Shown: positions 24,302 through 31,401 of the stretch, one piece after another
Layout: each line of letters begins with the position of its first letter
How positions within the stretch are numbered: the stretch's first letter is position 1
DNA from: Candidatus Poseidoniaceae archaeon
Lineage (GTDB): Archaea; Thermoplasmatota; Poseidoniia; Poseidoniales; Poseidoniaceae
DNA length: 35,872 nucleotides
Direction of reading: 5' to 3'
Assembly (NCBI GenBank): GCA_030747785.1
Contig: JASLKC010000014.1
Coordinates: 1 to 35,872 of the forward strand
The notes under the pieces: model-generated
What the model was told of the DNA's origin: nothing
Databases searched by the model: none
What the model saw: only the letters and a program-made list of their open reading frames with translations
Position numbers and translations under genes: made by a program

Positions 24302-25170
24302 AGAAACGAATATTCTTCATTTCTTCCGGCCTCATTATTCTCGCCTTGTTAATACTCAATGATTTCATGGGCCAGAGGATAACTATAGCTGGTTCTTGGA
24401 ATAATTTAGTCACCTTTGTTTTTGATGATCTAATACCTCCTGATTGGCGAGTAATCGAGTCAGAAGAATGTGGTTTCTTCTGCTCAGCTGCATGGTTAGG
24501 AATGTGGGAAACAATCAAAATTGCATTTGTCTCTACAGTTATAGGATTTGTTTTTGCCATTTTGATTTCGGTCTTCGCAGCTTTGAATCTTTCACCGATT
24601 TGGGTATCGCTTGTTGCCCGTTCAGTCCTTGCAGCGATGAGGACAATACCATCAATTATCTGGGCTACACTTTTCCTGGTAGCCATCGGACTCGGCCCAG
24701 TTGCAGGTATATTCGCCATGACATTCTATACCATAGGCTATCTTGGAAAATTGCAATATGAAGCAATTGAGGGAATGCAATCAGCTCCTCTTGAAGCGGC
24801 AAAAGCGATGGGTATGAGGCGACATGAAGTTGCCATTTATGTAGCAATACCAGAGGTGGCTAACCATTTGATTAGTCAACTAATTTTCATGTTTGAATAT
24901 AATGTGCGGCACGGGACGGTTCTAGGACTCGTTGGAGCAGGTGGCATCGGCCTCTTGATTCAAACCGCCTTGATTTCCCATCAGTATTCACGAGTGACAG
25001 CTCTCTTAATCGTCATCTTCGTGGTGGTATTGGTAATCGAGGGTATCAGCATGGTAGCACGTTCATTCGTAACTGAAGAAGGTGATGTGAAGCGCCCTTC
25101 TTGGTTTACGGTCTTTCACACACCTCGGCGGGCGAGCCGTTGGCATCATTCCGATGATGAAAGTGAATGA
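24298..25170 (+). CDS. ABC importer permease (PhnE-like)
   Basis: A 290-residue inner-membrane permease of the binding-protein-dependent type. An N-terminal helix (FFISSGLIILALLIL) is followed by an outside loop with Cys residues (ESEECGFFCSAA). A core of about five helices includes the EAA coupling motif EAAKAMGMRRHEVAIYVAIP at about 166-185, which contacts the ATPase. GAGGIGLLIQTALISH before the last helices is typical of PhnE. The C-terminus is a basic cytoplasmic tail ending about 70 residues after that block. The ATG overlaps the ATPase stop (ATGA). The gene ends 6 nt before the convergent small gene at 25177. Confidence 0.92.
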   Translation: MKKRIFFISSGLIILALLILNDFMGQRITIAGSWNNLVTFVFDDLIPPDWRVIESEECGFFCSAAWLGMWETIKIAFVSTVIGFVFAILISVFAALNLSPIWVSLVARSVLAAMRTIPSIIWATLFLVAIGLGPVAGIFAMTFYTIGYLGKLQYEAIEGMQSAPLEAAKAMGMRRHEVAIYVAIPEVANHLISQLIFMFEYNVRHGTVLGLVGAGGIGLLIQTALISHQYSRVTALLIVIFVVVLVIEGISMVARSFVTEEGDVKRPSWFTVFHTPRRASRWHHSDDESE

Positions 25171-25176
25171 GATTAT

Positions 25177-25566
25177 CTAATCCATAAGGGCTTGCCGAAG
25201 CTCAGCATATTGTACGTACTCATCACGGTCTGAGAAGTTGTTCATAGCCCAATCAAACCGTTGAATCACCTTTGCTCCGAACCCACAATCCTGAATGTGC
25301 CTTTCATCCGTGTTGGTATTACCTACGGTCGGCCCGAATACCTTCAAGAGAAGTGGGCCGTAGTCACCACAGAAAATCTTGTAATTACGATTACTGAGCC
25401 CCAACGGACAGGGCTCAATGTGTAGTTCGACCTCGAGGTTCCAGCCAATATTTGTGAGCGCTAATGCGAGAGCATTGATTCTCTCCTTCGCAATCTCTCC
25501 CTCGCCAATGTAGAGGTACCTCTCACCGATAACACGGCCGGATTTGCTATTGCGAACCTCTTCCAC
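25177..25566 (-). CDS. Uncharacterised small protein
   Basis: I do not recognise this 129-residue protein. It starts with GTG at 25566. A mixed alpha/beta pattern is visible: RYLYIGEG, INALALALTNIGWNLEVELHIEP, YKIFCGDYGPLLLKVFGP. Cys at about 53, 66 and 94 could bind a metal but no known motif is formed. There is no signal peptide or membrane helix. It is convergent with the ABC permease (6 nt apart) and lies 43 nt downstream of the DCC-family gene on the same strand. Confidence 0.55.
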   Translation of the reverse strand: MEEVRNSKSGRVIGERYLYIGEGEIAKERINALALALTNIGWNLEVELHIEPCPLGLSNRNYKIFCGDYGPLLLKVFGPTVGNTNTDERHIQDCGFGAKVIQRFDWAMNNFSDRDEYVQYAELRQALMD

Positions 25567-25609
25567 AAAGCAAGTTATTATCCTCTCAATTTGAGGGTTT
25601 CTGTTTGCA

Positions 25610-25951
25610 TTACTGATTTGCTTTTGGGAAATTATGTCTCGTTTTTGAGATGATAATGTAGACGAGATCTCGCAATGGCAGAGGGACTAGCCAGGCGAAA
25701 GGAAACATCCAGCGCCAATTCCAGCGCATGTAGAGCAGACAGCGAATTCCTGCTGCAGAGCGTATGTAGGGCTTACCATTTCGAACTAGAACTACTGTAT
25801 CAGCAGTAATCTGATTTTTCTTGATAGTCTCTTCACCTTCTGGACTTTGCAATTCAGATAATTTGAGTTCTTTAGCGAGTCGGCGTGAAAGGAAATGCCC
25901 GGAACGCGTGCACATAGCACACATTCCATCGAGATAGAGTGTGTCAGTCAT
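25610..25951 (-). CDS. DCC-family (DUF393) thiol-disulfide oxidoreductase-like protein
   Basis: A 113-residue protein starting MTDTLYLDGMCAMC. This N-terminal block (DG-x-C-x2-C, Cys11 and Cys14) is the signature of the DCC/DUF393 family, thioredoxin-like small redox proteins of unclear substrate. A helix (SGHFLSRRLAKELKLSEL) and the typical strand DTVVLVRNGKPYIRSAAGIR follow. A C-terminal amphipathic or membrane-associated segment (WMFPFAWLVPLPLRDLVYIII) matches the family. The start at 25951 falls 1 nt after the stop codon of the upstream gene; a longer form starting at 25987 would overlap that gene and lacks the family start. Confidence 0.8.
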   Translation of the reverse strand: MTDTLYLDGMCAMCTRSGHFLSRRLAKELKLSELQSPEGEETIKKNQITADTVVLVRNGKPYIRSAAGIRCLLYMRWNWRWMFPFAWLVPLPLRDLVYIIISKTRHNFPKANQ

Positions 25952-25952
25952 G

Positions 25953-26258
25953 TTACTCAGCAGCAATGTGAAGGTTGCCATCAGCATATGAGATTTGGAT
26001 TCTGTTTGGGAGTTTGCGAGTTAATGCAGCCAAGGAGTCGTAGATTTCATTTTCTTTTACTTTGAATGATTTTGCAGCCTTCTTGGTAGACCATGGTACC
26101 TCTTCGAAATCCGATTGGCGAATCCACTCAAAGAGTCTCATCTCAAACTCGGTAATCTCCTCTGCCATGACCTTCCCATGAGGGCCTAGACCTTCAACCT
26201 GACCATCAGGAAAGAGCGACCATTCTACGGCAACATTCCTCACTTTCGATGAACCCAT
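25953..26258 (-). CDS. Small predicted winged-helix-like protein
   Basis: A protein of up to 101 residues that I cannot name. The central part (ITEFEMRLFEWIRQSDFEEV, PWSTKKAAKSFKVKENEIYD, SLAALTRKLPNRIQISYADGNLHIA) has a helix-helix-turn-helix-strand pattern typical of winged-helix DNA- or protein-binding domains. The start is uncertain. ATG 26258 overlaps the gpsA end by 53 nt; GTG 26243 and ATG 26168 (MAEEITEFEM) are alternatives, and the last avoids the overlap. It is followed 1 nt later by the DCC-family gene, so the two are probably co-transcribed with gpsA. Confidence 0.55.
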   Translation of the reverse strand: MGSSKVRNVAVEWSLFPDGQVEGLGPHGKVMAEEITEFEMRLFEWIRQSDFEEVPWSTKKAAKSFKVKENEIYDSLAALTRKLPNRIQISYADGNLHIAAE

Positions 26259-27204
26259 CGAGAAGGGTATTGAGTGCTTTTACGAATGGTACTTCGAGGC
26301 CAAGATCCTTTGCTCTATCTCTGAACATTCGGGCGGCCCGAACTCCTTCAGCGACCATTACCATCTCCTCAAGAGCTTGTTCTAGGGTTAATCCACTACC
26401 GAGTTTTTCGCCCATCCTACGATTTCTACCGTGTGGTGAAGTTGCTGTGACATAGAGGTCTCCAAGACCCGCAGGCCCGAATGCGACCTCCGCTCTTGCC
26501 CCTAATTGGGGTAGAAGGATACACCCTTCACGGAAACCAGCGCTGAAAATTGCGGCTTTGAGATTGTCACCGCCTAGGGTACCGGTTTGCTTCAAGCCGT
26601 CAACAAGGCCACAGGCAAGGGCGACGACATTCTTGAACGCCCCCCAGAGTTCTGCACCCGCTGGGTCAGAGGCTGCGTGTAGAATGAAAGTTGGAGTGGT
26701 CAAGGTTCCTGCAAGTCGTATTGCAACCGATTCATCTTCACTTGCGACCAGTGCAGTTGTCATAACCCCTCCAGCAGCTTCAGGAGCGATGGTGGGTCCA
26801 GTAAGAACCGCTAACGGATTGTGCATATCCTTCTCGCTAAGCATTTCGTGAATGGCTTCACTAATCAGGCGCTTTCCAGGAGCTAAACCTTTGGCAAGGT
26901 CGAGTAGAACATGGCCTGGTCGAAGATGAGGGAGCAAATCTTCTACAACTCCCAATATTACAGATGAAGGAAGAGCGAGTACGATAATTTCTGTACCATC
27001 TAATGCTTCTTCGAGATGCATTGTGACATCAATACCTTCGAGTGAGTGTTCTGGTAGGTACTTGTGATTCATACCTTCCATGGTGATAGATTCGTAGACT
27101 TCTTGCTCAATAGTCCAGCCTTTGACGCTATGACCTTCAGCAATCCACAGTTTTGCAATTGCGCTTCCCCAGTTCCCCAATCCGAGCACTGCAATATGAG
27201 CCAT
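26206..27204 (-). CDS. gpsA: NAD(P)-dependent glycerol-3-phosphate dehydrogenase (GpsA type)
   Basis: GpsA reduces dihydroxyacetone phosphate to sn-glycerol-3-phosphate, the bacterial/eukaryotic glycerol backbone for membrane lipids. In the 332-residue form, the nucleotide-binding GLGNWG is at 8-13, the substrate-site DLAKGL has Lys105, the GPTIAPEAA block is at 136-144, catalytic Lys191 is in AFKNVVALACG, and GFREG is at 223-227. Length and motif order match bacterial GpsA. I prefer the ATG at 27204, directly before the Rossmann strand; a TTG at 27219 would add five residues. Archaea normally make glycerol-1-phosphate with an unrelated enzyme, so presence in an archaeal genome is notable. 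It lies downstream of the TIM-barrel gene with a 134-nt gap. Confidence 0.94.
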   Translation of the reverse strand: MAHIAVLGLGNWGSAIAKLWIAEGHSVKGWTIEQEVYESITMEGMNHKYLPEHSLEGIDVTMHLEEALDGTEIIVLALPSSVILGVVEDLLPHLRPGHVLLDLAKGLAPGKRLISEAIHEMLSEKDMHNPLAVLTGPTIAPEAAGGVMTTALVASEDESVAIRLAGTLTTPTFILHAASDPAGAELWGAFKNVVALACGLVDGLKQTGTLGGDNLKAAIFSAGFREGCILLPQLGARAEVAFGPAGLGDLYVTATSPHGRNRRMGEKLGSGLTLEQALEEMVMVAEGVRAARMFRDRAKDLGLEVPFVKALNTLLDGFIESEECCRRMVALS

Positions 27205-27222
27205 GTTACTTCGTGGCAAACC

Positions 27223-27240
27223 AATCCCCTTTAGGGGATT
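27223..27240 (-). promoter_or_regulatory. Hairpin upstream of gpsA
   Basis: A perfect 7-bp stem AATCCCC/GGGGATT has a four-base loop (TAAA on the gpsA strand). It lies 18 nt before the gpsA ATG and 98 nt after the stop of the upstream same-strand gene. It may be a leader structure for gpsA or a transcript end for the upstream gene. The remainder of the 27205-27338 gap contains an AT-rich stretch (TTTAATTTTA, 27301-27310) as the only promoter candidate. Confidence 0.35.
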
Positions 27241-27338
27241 CCCTTGTGCAAGGTGTTCAAAGTAGGGTTCAATGGGTTGAGAAGGACAAGGAAGCGGCCG
27301 TTTAATTTTACAAGATAACCGTTGAAGAAGCGATTGTT

Positions 27339-28541
27339 TCAGAAGAGGTCGTCATCTTCGTCTTCGACAGCAAAGAGATCAGAGTTGTCCTCTTCCTTCT
27401 TCTTAGATGCAGCTTTCTTCTTTGGAGCCGCCTTCTTCTTAGGAGCCGCTTTCTTAGCAGGTTCGGGAGCCGCTTCAGGCTCAACCTCAACCTTCTCTAC
27501 AGCCTTAGTTTCAGCAACAGCGGCTTCTGCCTTTGCAAGAGCATCCTTTGCACGTGCTGCTGAAATTTGAGCCTCTCTAGCTTCCATTTCTTCAGGAGTA
27601 ATATTCGCTTGTGCAGCGAGGGCCTTTCTGCGATCTTCCCTAGCCTTGCGCTCAAGTTGTCGATGGCGAGCTCGCTCGATATTCTGAAGCATAAACATAG
27701 CATCGTGCTCAAGAAGTGGTGAATCGGAGATTAATGTGACATCAAGCCAAGCACCATCTTCGATTAAGAACTCAGCCAATGGCTCAAAGTTCAAGTCGGA
27801 TTTCTTGATTTGAGTATAGTGGAGAGCATTACCCATTCGATGCTCGATACCGGAGAAATGACAGTAGAATTGTTTGGTTCCAATAGTTTCACGCACTTGG
27901 TCAAACAATTCGCCGTAGTCTTCCGAGGTTCGCAAGCGCCCATGGCCACGTGCGTGGATATGAGCTAGATTGAGAACAGGAATGGTTCCTTCAACATGGT
28001 TGACTACCTCTAAGACTTCTTCGAGGCTTCCCCATAATTCTTGGCGGCCGCTGGTTTCTACTCCTATCTTAGAAGCAGTACCTTCTTTCAACCAAGGGAA
28101 TACCGGATATTCATCTTCATCATCATTCCAAATATCATGAATCCTCTGAACAATTCCTTTGAACACGCTTGCGACCTGCTCATTTGCTTCTTGTCCGCGA
28201 CTCATCTCTCCATAATGTCCTGCGTGAAGTGTAACATGGCGTGCGTTAATCGTCTTTGCAGCCTGTAATGCAGCTTCGACTTTAGCAAGGCTACGGTTTC
28301 GTTCGAGGCGATTACCAAGCAACTCCGAGTAGTACGGGCCGTGAATGTTCATTTCGAAATCAGTTTTGTTTGCAAGAACTCCTGCTTGCCAGTACTGTTC
28401 GAAGTGCTGAGGTGCTACCATGCGCACCGTTTGGACTTCCATTGTTTCAAGTCCAAGAGAGATAATATCGTCCATTCCCTCTACGATTGTACGGCCTTTA
28501 CAGGAGAGTGGTACTCCGGCCGGTCCAAGTTTGACACCCAT
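27339..28541 (-). CDS. Endonuclease IV-like TIM-barrel protein with lysine-rich C-terminal tail
   Basis: A 400-residue protein. Residues 1-285 form an AP-endonuclease-2/xylose-isomerase-like TIM barrel: IHGPYY (His67), TLHAGHYG (His106/His109), GVETSG (Glu162), LNLAHIHARG (His194/196), CHFSG (His228), EHRMG (His234), LISDSP. Most metal-ligand positions of endonuclease IV are present, but the usual Asp-x-x-His is Asn191-x-x-His194 and the Asp-x-His site is altered. Metal binding or activity may therefore differ. Residues 286-340 are a charged helix, and about 340-385 are Ala/Pro/Lys repeats (KKAAPKKKAAPKKKAASKKK) like histone H1 tails, ending in an acidic EDEDDDLF. The likely role is repair of abasic sites, with the tail providing DNA affinity. 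It is divergent from ribB. Confidence 0.78.
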   Translation of the reverse strand: MGVKLGPAGVPLSCKGRTIVEGMDDIISLGLETMEVQTVRMVAPQHFEQYWQAGVLANKTDFEMNIHGPYYSELLGNRLERNRSLAKVEAALQAAKTINARHVTLHAGHYGEMSRGQEANEQVASVFKGIVQRIHDIWNDDEDEYPVFPWLKEGTASKIGVETSGRQELWGSLEEVLEVVNHVEGTIPVLNLAHIHARGHGRLRTSEDYGELFDQVRETIGTKQFYCHFSGIEHRMGNALHYTQIKKSDLNFEPLAEFLIEDGAWLDVTLISDSPLLEHDAMFMLQNIERARHRQLERKAREDRRKALAAQANITPEEMEAREAQISAARAKDALAKAEAAVAETKAVEKVEVEPEAAPEPAKKAAPKKKAAPKKKAASKKKEEDNSDLFAVEDEDDDLF

Positions 28542-28566
28542 GATTCCATCCCCGCAGGTCAGGCCG

Positions 28567-28591
28567 AAGGGGTGTCCTATGTTAACCCCTT
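28567..28591. other. Inverted repeat in the divergent ribB/TIM-barrel intergenic region
   Basis: AAGGGGT (28567-28573) pairs with ACCCCTT (28585-28591) across an 11-nt loop. It sits between the divergent starts at 28541 and 28665, so it could be an operator or leader hairpin. No FMN-riboswitch-like architecture is visible in the 123-nt gap. Confidence 0.25.
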
Positions 28592-28664
28592 TCCGTCAAC
28601 CGCTCCCAACTGGCCGCGATTCGACGTGCGTGGGTTCATGAGAGAGAACCAGAACGGAGGGTCC

Positions 28665-29363
28665 ATGCAGCCTCATGTCAGGGCCGCGGTTGACGCATTC
28701 CGTGCTGGTCAACCTGTGTGTCTTTTCGATGCAGAGAACAGGGAAGGGGAAACGGACCTACTATTTCCGGGTCAAGCCGCCACACCCTCTACCATGCGTC
28801 AACTTCGCTTCGATTGCGGCGGCTTACTATTCCTAGCAATTGGCCATGAAGTTGGCGAATTATTCAGGCTTCCATTTTTGCAGGATTTGCATATGGACGA
28901 GCGTTTGATGGCAGACCATGAAGTTCTACGGCATCTTCAGACAGATGATTTACAATACGATACTCGTAGTGCGTTCACCCTTTCGATTAACCACCGTGAA
29001 ACATTTACTGGAATAACTGATCACGACCGAGCCCTAACTACTCGACGGTTCGCAGAGTTATTTGCCGAAGTGAGTGAAAGCGGGGTAAATTCGCTTGAGG
29101 CTCTCGGTGCTGAATTCCGCACACCAGGACACATACCTGTGTGCAGAGAAGCCGAAGGCGGTCTATCCATACGACAAGGCCATACTGAATTGGCAGTAGG
29201 CCTAGCACGCCTTGCTGGGTTGACTCCAGTAGTTATTGGAGCAGAGATGCTACAACCAGATGGCGACCTCGCTCTCGCAGTAGATGATGCCCGTATTTGG
29301 GCGGAGGAGAGAAATATCCCATTCTTGACCGGAGAAGAATTAATTTCCGCCCTCGGTCTCTAA
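28665..29363 (+). CDS. ribB: 3,4-dihydroxy-2-butanone 4-phosphate synthase
   Basis: RibB converts ribulose 5-phosphate to 3,4-dihydroxy-2-butanone 4-phosphate plus formate, supplying the four-carbon unit of riboflavin. In the 232-residue form the catalytic acidic loop is FDAENREGETDLLF (about 26-39). A GLLFLAI strand, ITDHDRALTTRRFAE, PGHIPVCREAEGGL and IRQGHTELAVGLARLAG follow in the family order. The ATG at 28665 is preferred because GGAGGG lies 4 nt before it. The in-frame ATG at 28638 would add nine residues, and the frame open further upstream runs antisense through the divergent gene. It heads a run of four flavin genes on the plus strand. Confidence 0.92.
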   Translation: MQPHVRAAVDAFRAGQPVCLFDAENREGETDLLFPGQAATPSTMRQLRFDCGGLLFLAIGHEVGELFRLPFLQDLHMDERLMADHEVLRHLQTDDLQYDTRSAFTLSINHRETFTGITDHDRALTTRRFAELFAEVSESGVNSLEALGAEFRTPGHIPVCREAEGGLSIRQGHTELAVGLARLAGLTPVVIGAEMLQPDGDLALAVDDARIWAEERNIPFLTGEELISALGL

Positions 29364-29401
29364 GAGAGTCAGCCCTATCCCGGAATACGGAGGAGAAACA
29401 A

Positions 29402-29860
29402 ATGGTCCGCGTAATGGCAGTTGGAGTATTCGACCTTCTTCATGCTGGGCATCTGCATTATTTGGAGCAGGCAAAGGTTCTAGGCAATCATTTGACGGTA
29501 GTTGTAGCACACGATGATACCGTACGAAAGCGTAAGCATGAGCCTGTAACTGGACAAGATTTACGCCGTCGAATGGTAGAGGGCCTAAAGCCTGTTGATG
29601 AAGCAATTATTGGCAATCCTCCGGATGTCCCGATTTTCGATATTCTTCCAAGTGTTAACCCTGATGTAATTGCTCTAGGATATGACCAAGAGCACGCAGA
29701 AGAGAGAATTAGAATTTCACTTGAAGAACGAGGCCTTGGCCACATCAAAGTGATTCGAGTTGAAGGCCTATCTGATGATCTCGATGGAACTCGCAAAATC
29801 ATCGCCAGAATTCTCAATTTAGCAGCGACAAGAAAGCACCTTGACGAGGAGGGGATTTGA
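29402..29860 (+). CDS. ribL: Archaeal-type FAD synthetase (RibL-like nucleotidyltransferase)
   Basis: A 152-residue cytidylyltransferase-fold enzyme expected to adenylylate FMN to FAD. The nucleotide-binding signature is GVFDLLHAGHLHYLEQAK with HAGH at 14-17. A second family block is VTGQDLRRRMVEGLKPVDE (substrate side), then LGYDQ, and LDGTRKIIARI as the ISSTKI-like element. Length fits the archaeal RibL family rather than bifunctional bacterial RibF. Unlike characterised RibL, I see no cysteine at all. The start is ATG 29402 with GGAGGA at about 29390-29395. It lies between ribB and ribE, and its stop overlaps the ribE ATG (TGATG). Glycerol-phosphate cytidylyltransferase is the alternative, but the flavin operon context argues against it. 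Confidence 0.85.
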   Translation: MVRVMAVGVFDLLHAGHLHYLEQAKVLGNHLTVVVAHDDTVRKRKHEPVTGQDLRRRMVEGLKPVDEAIIGNPPDVPIFDILPSVNPDVIALGYDQEHAEERIRISLEERGLGHIKVIRVEGLSDDLDGTRKIIARILNLAATRKHLDEEGI

Positions 29861-30465
29861 TGTTCACAGGAATTGTTGCTGGAATGGGCCGTATCGTTTC
29901 ATCTGAAGGAGATGAGGTAGTGAGGGTTGTAATAGACTTCAGTCTAGTTAGCACTGACTTACTTGAGGTGGGTGCATCGGTTTGTGTGGATGGAGTTTGC
30001 TTAACAGTAGCGGCAATAAATGATTCTGAAATCTCCTTTGATGTAATCCCGGAAACTCTTCAATTAACAACAATCGGTGAAAAAATAGAGGGCAATTGGG
30101 TCAATCTTGAACGCGCTCTAAAAATGGGAGATGAGCTCGGCGGCCACCTTCTTTCTGGACATGTTATGGGTACAGGAGAGATAATCACTCGAGATGGTGG
30201 AGAAGACCATCTAGACCTCTTCATCGATTGTCCAGATGACATTATTCGATTCATTCAGCCAAAGGGATTTGTAGCCATAGATGGCATTTCTCTAACCGTA
30301 GGCCATGTCGAAGAGGGTGGCTTTTCTCTGCATCTGATTCCAGAGACCCTACGCTTGACCACTATAGGTGGGAAACAATTGGGTAGCAATGTGAACATCG
30401 AAGTAGATACGATGACACAGACTGTTGTCAGTACAGTAGAGAGAATCATGGAGGGAATGGCTTGA
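29860..30465 (+). CDS. ribE: Riboflavin synthase alpha subunit (bacterial-type lumazine-binding repeat protein)
   Basis: It dismutates two 6,7-dimethyl-8-ribityllumazine molecules into riboflavin and the pyrimidine precursor. The 201-residue protein starts with the invariant MFTGIV and has two tandem lumazine-binding barrels (1-97 and 98-201). Landmarks are VCVDGVCLTV (41-50), VIPETLQLTTIG, GHLLSGHVMGTG (95-106) and the second-half repeats AIDGISLTV and LIPETLRLTTIG. The ATG at 29860 overlaps the ribL stop by one base (TGATG), and the end overlaps ribH by 4 nt. Methanogens use an unrelated lumazine-synthase-like riboflavin synthase, so this copy is of the bacterial/eukaryotic kind. Confidence 0.95.
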   Translation: MFTGIVAGMGRIVSSEGDEVVRVVIDFSLVSTDLLEVGASVCVDGVCLTVAAINDSEISFDVIPETLQLTTIGEKIEGNWVNLERALKMGDELGGHLLSGHVMGTGEIITRDGGEDHLDLFIDCPDDIIRFIQPKGFVAIDGISLTVGHVEEGGFSLHLIPETLRLTTIGGKQLGSNVNIEVDTMTQTVVSTVERIMEGMA

Positions 30466-30857
30466 ATCGAATCGCAATAGTGTGCGGCAGTTTTCACAAA
30501 GCAGAGATAGAGCGCATGCTAGTTTTCGCTCAACAACAGGCCGACAAAGAAGGTCTTGAGGTTGCAGAAGTGGTATGGGTTCCAGGAGCAATGGAAGTAC
30601 CACTTGCACTTGATCGCCTACTATCTGGCGATGATATAGATGGCGCAGCATGTCTTGGAATTATTGAGCGTGGTCAAACTCAACATGGGTTGGTGATGGG
30701 CCAAGTAGTAACCAAAGCCATCATCGAACTACAATTAGTTCATGACAAGCCAATTGGTTTGGGAATAATTGGTCCCGGTGCTGAGCCAGAGCACATAGGA
30801 CCACGGCTGGAGCCTCATGCGAGAGCTGCAGTATCTGCGATTTCATCCATGCTCTGA
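30462..30857 (+). CDS. ribH: 6,7-dimethyl-8-ribityllumazine synthase
   Basis: RibH condenses the RibB product with 5-amino-6-ribitylaminouracil to form lumazine. The 131-residue protein is short, as in archaea. Key positions are GSFH (Phe11, substrate stacking), WVPGAMEVPLAL (39-50), and GIIERGQTQHGLVMGQV (66-82) with catalytic His75. The start is TTG at 30462, overlapping the ribE stop (TTGA); no downstream ATG gives an intact N-terminal strand. The 3' end overlaps the convergent membrane-protein gene by 43 nt. It completes the late riboflavin pathway in the window; ribA- and ribD-type steps are not here. Confidence 0.93.
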   Translation: MNRIAIVCGSFHKAEIERMLVFAQQQADKEGLEVAEVVWVPGAMEVPLALDRLLSGDDIDGAACLGIIERGQTQHGLVMGQVVTKAIIELQLVHDKPIGLGIIGPGAEPEHIGPRLEPHARAAVSAISSML

Positions 30858-31360
30858 TTACGTTCTATCCACAGAACGATTGTCCATGTAAGTGCTAATA
30901 GTGCGACATTAGTAAACCAGACCCAAGGTGTGGACCATCTAGTGCCATCAACCATCCAATCACTAAACGGGTGTAGGAATGGCGTTGGAAAGAATTGTAT
31001 TGTATGACTTGGAATATCTACGATAATATGTGCAATCCATGGTATGGTTGTGTACCATGCCAATAGTTTCGGCGCATCATGCCCTCTTCTGTGAAGAACA
31101 AACCAAACTCCAAGAAAAATTAGTAAGGCAAAGAATAGAGAATGCGACCACTGATAAATATCCCAAGCGATAGGGTGCATGTCCGAAGTAACCGTGTTTT
31201 CATCAATACTAACCCTCTCTCTACCTTGCATCAGTCCGACGATTGAAGCCGGTACGAAAGCTATGAGATCAGGTAGTACACCCATTGGTCCGGAGACTTT
31301 CCAAGATATTTTTCCCCTCGTAAAAGCCATTCCCCATAACCAGTGAGATAGTATATCCAT
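30815..31360 (-). CDS. YdjM-like predicted membrane-bound metal-dependent hydrolase
   Basis: A 181-residue membrane protein starting MDILSHWLWGMAF. His and Asp residues lie in the arrangement of the YdjM/LexA-regulated inner-membrane hydrolase family: DILSH, GVLPDL, WSHSLFF, WIAHIIVDIPSH, and FLHPFSDW. About four hydrophobic segments are visible, including LFFALLIFLGVWFVL and WFTNVALLALTWTIVLWI. The activity of the family is not established. I chose ATG 31360; an in-frame ATG at 31402 would overlap the divergent trxB start. The last 43 nt overlap the convergent ribH, an unusually long tail-to-tail overlap. Confidence 0.7.
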   Translation of the reverse strand: MDILSHWLWGMAFTRGKISWKVSGPMGVLPDLIAFVPASIVGLMQGRERVSIDENTVTSDMHPIAWDIYQWSHSLFFALLIFLGVWFVLHRRGHDAPKLLAWYTTIPWIAHIIVDIPSHTIQFFPTPFLHPFSDWMVDGTRWSTPWVWFTNVALLALTWTIVLWIERNQSMDEIADTAALA

Positions 31361-31401
31361 GGGTGGCCGAATTGACACATTGGTTTTAATTTTCAGAGCC
31401 A

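Noticed and set aside
22596-25170. Simple assignment as a phosphonate (PhnCDE) transporter
   Set aside because: ATPase and permease do look PhnC/PhnE-like, but the binding protein has transferrin ligand motifs and no phosphonate catabolic genes are nearby. Kept only as the alternative.
28341-28664. N-terminal extension of ribB
   Set aside because: The open frame runs antisense through the divergent TIM-barrel gene; the RibB fold begins at the ATG at 28665 with a good GGAGGG before it.
29297-29401. Earlier start for the RibL-like gene inside ribB
   Set aside because: It would overlap the end of ribB in another frame; the family starts directly with the VGVFD strand after ATG 29402.
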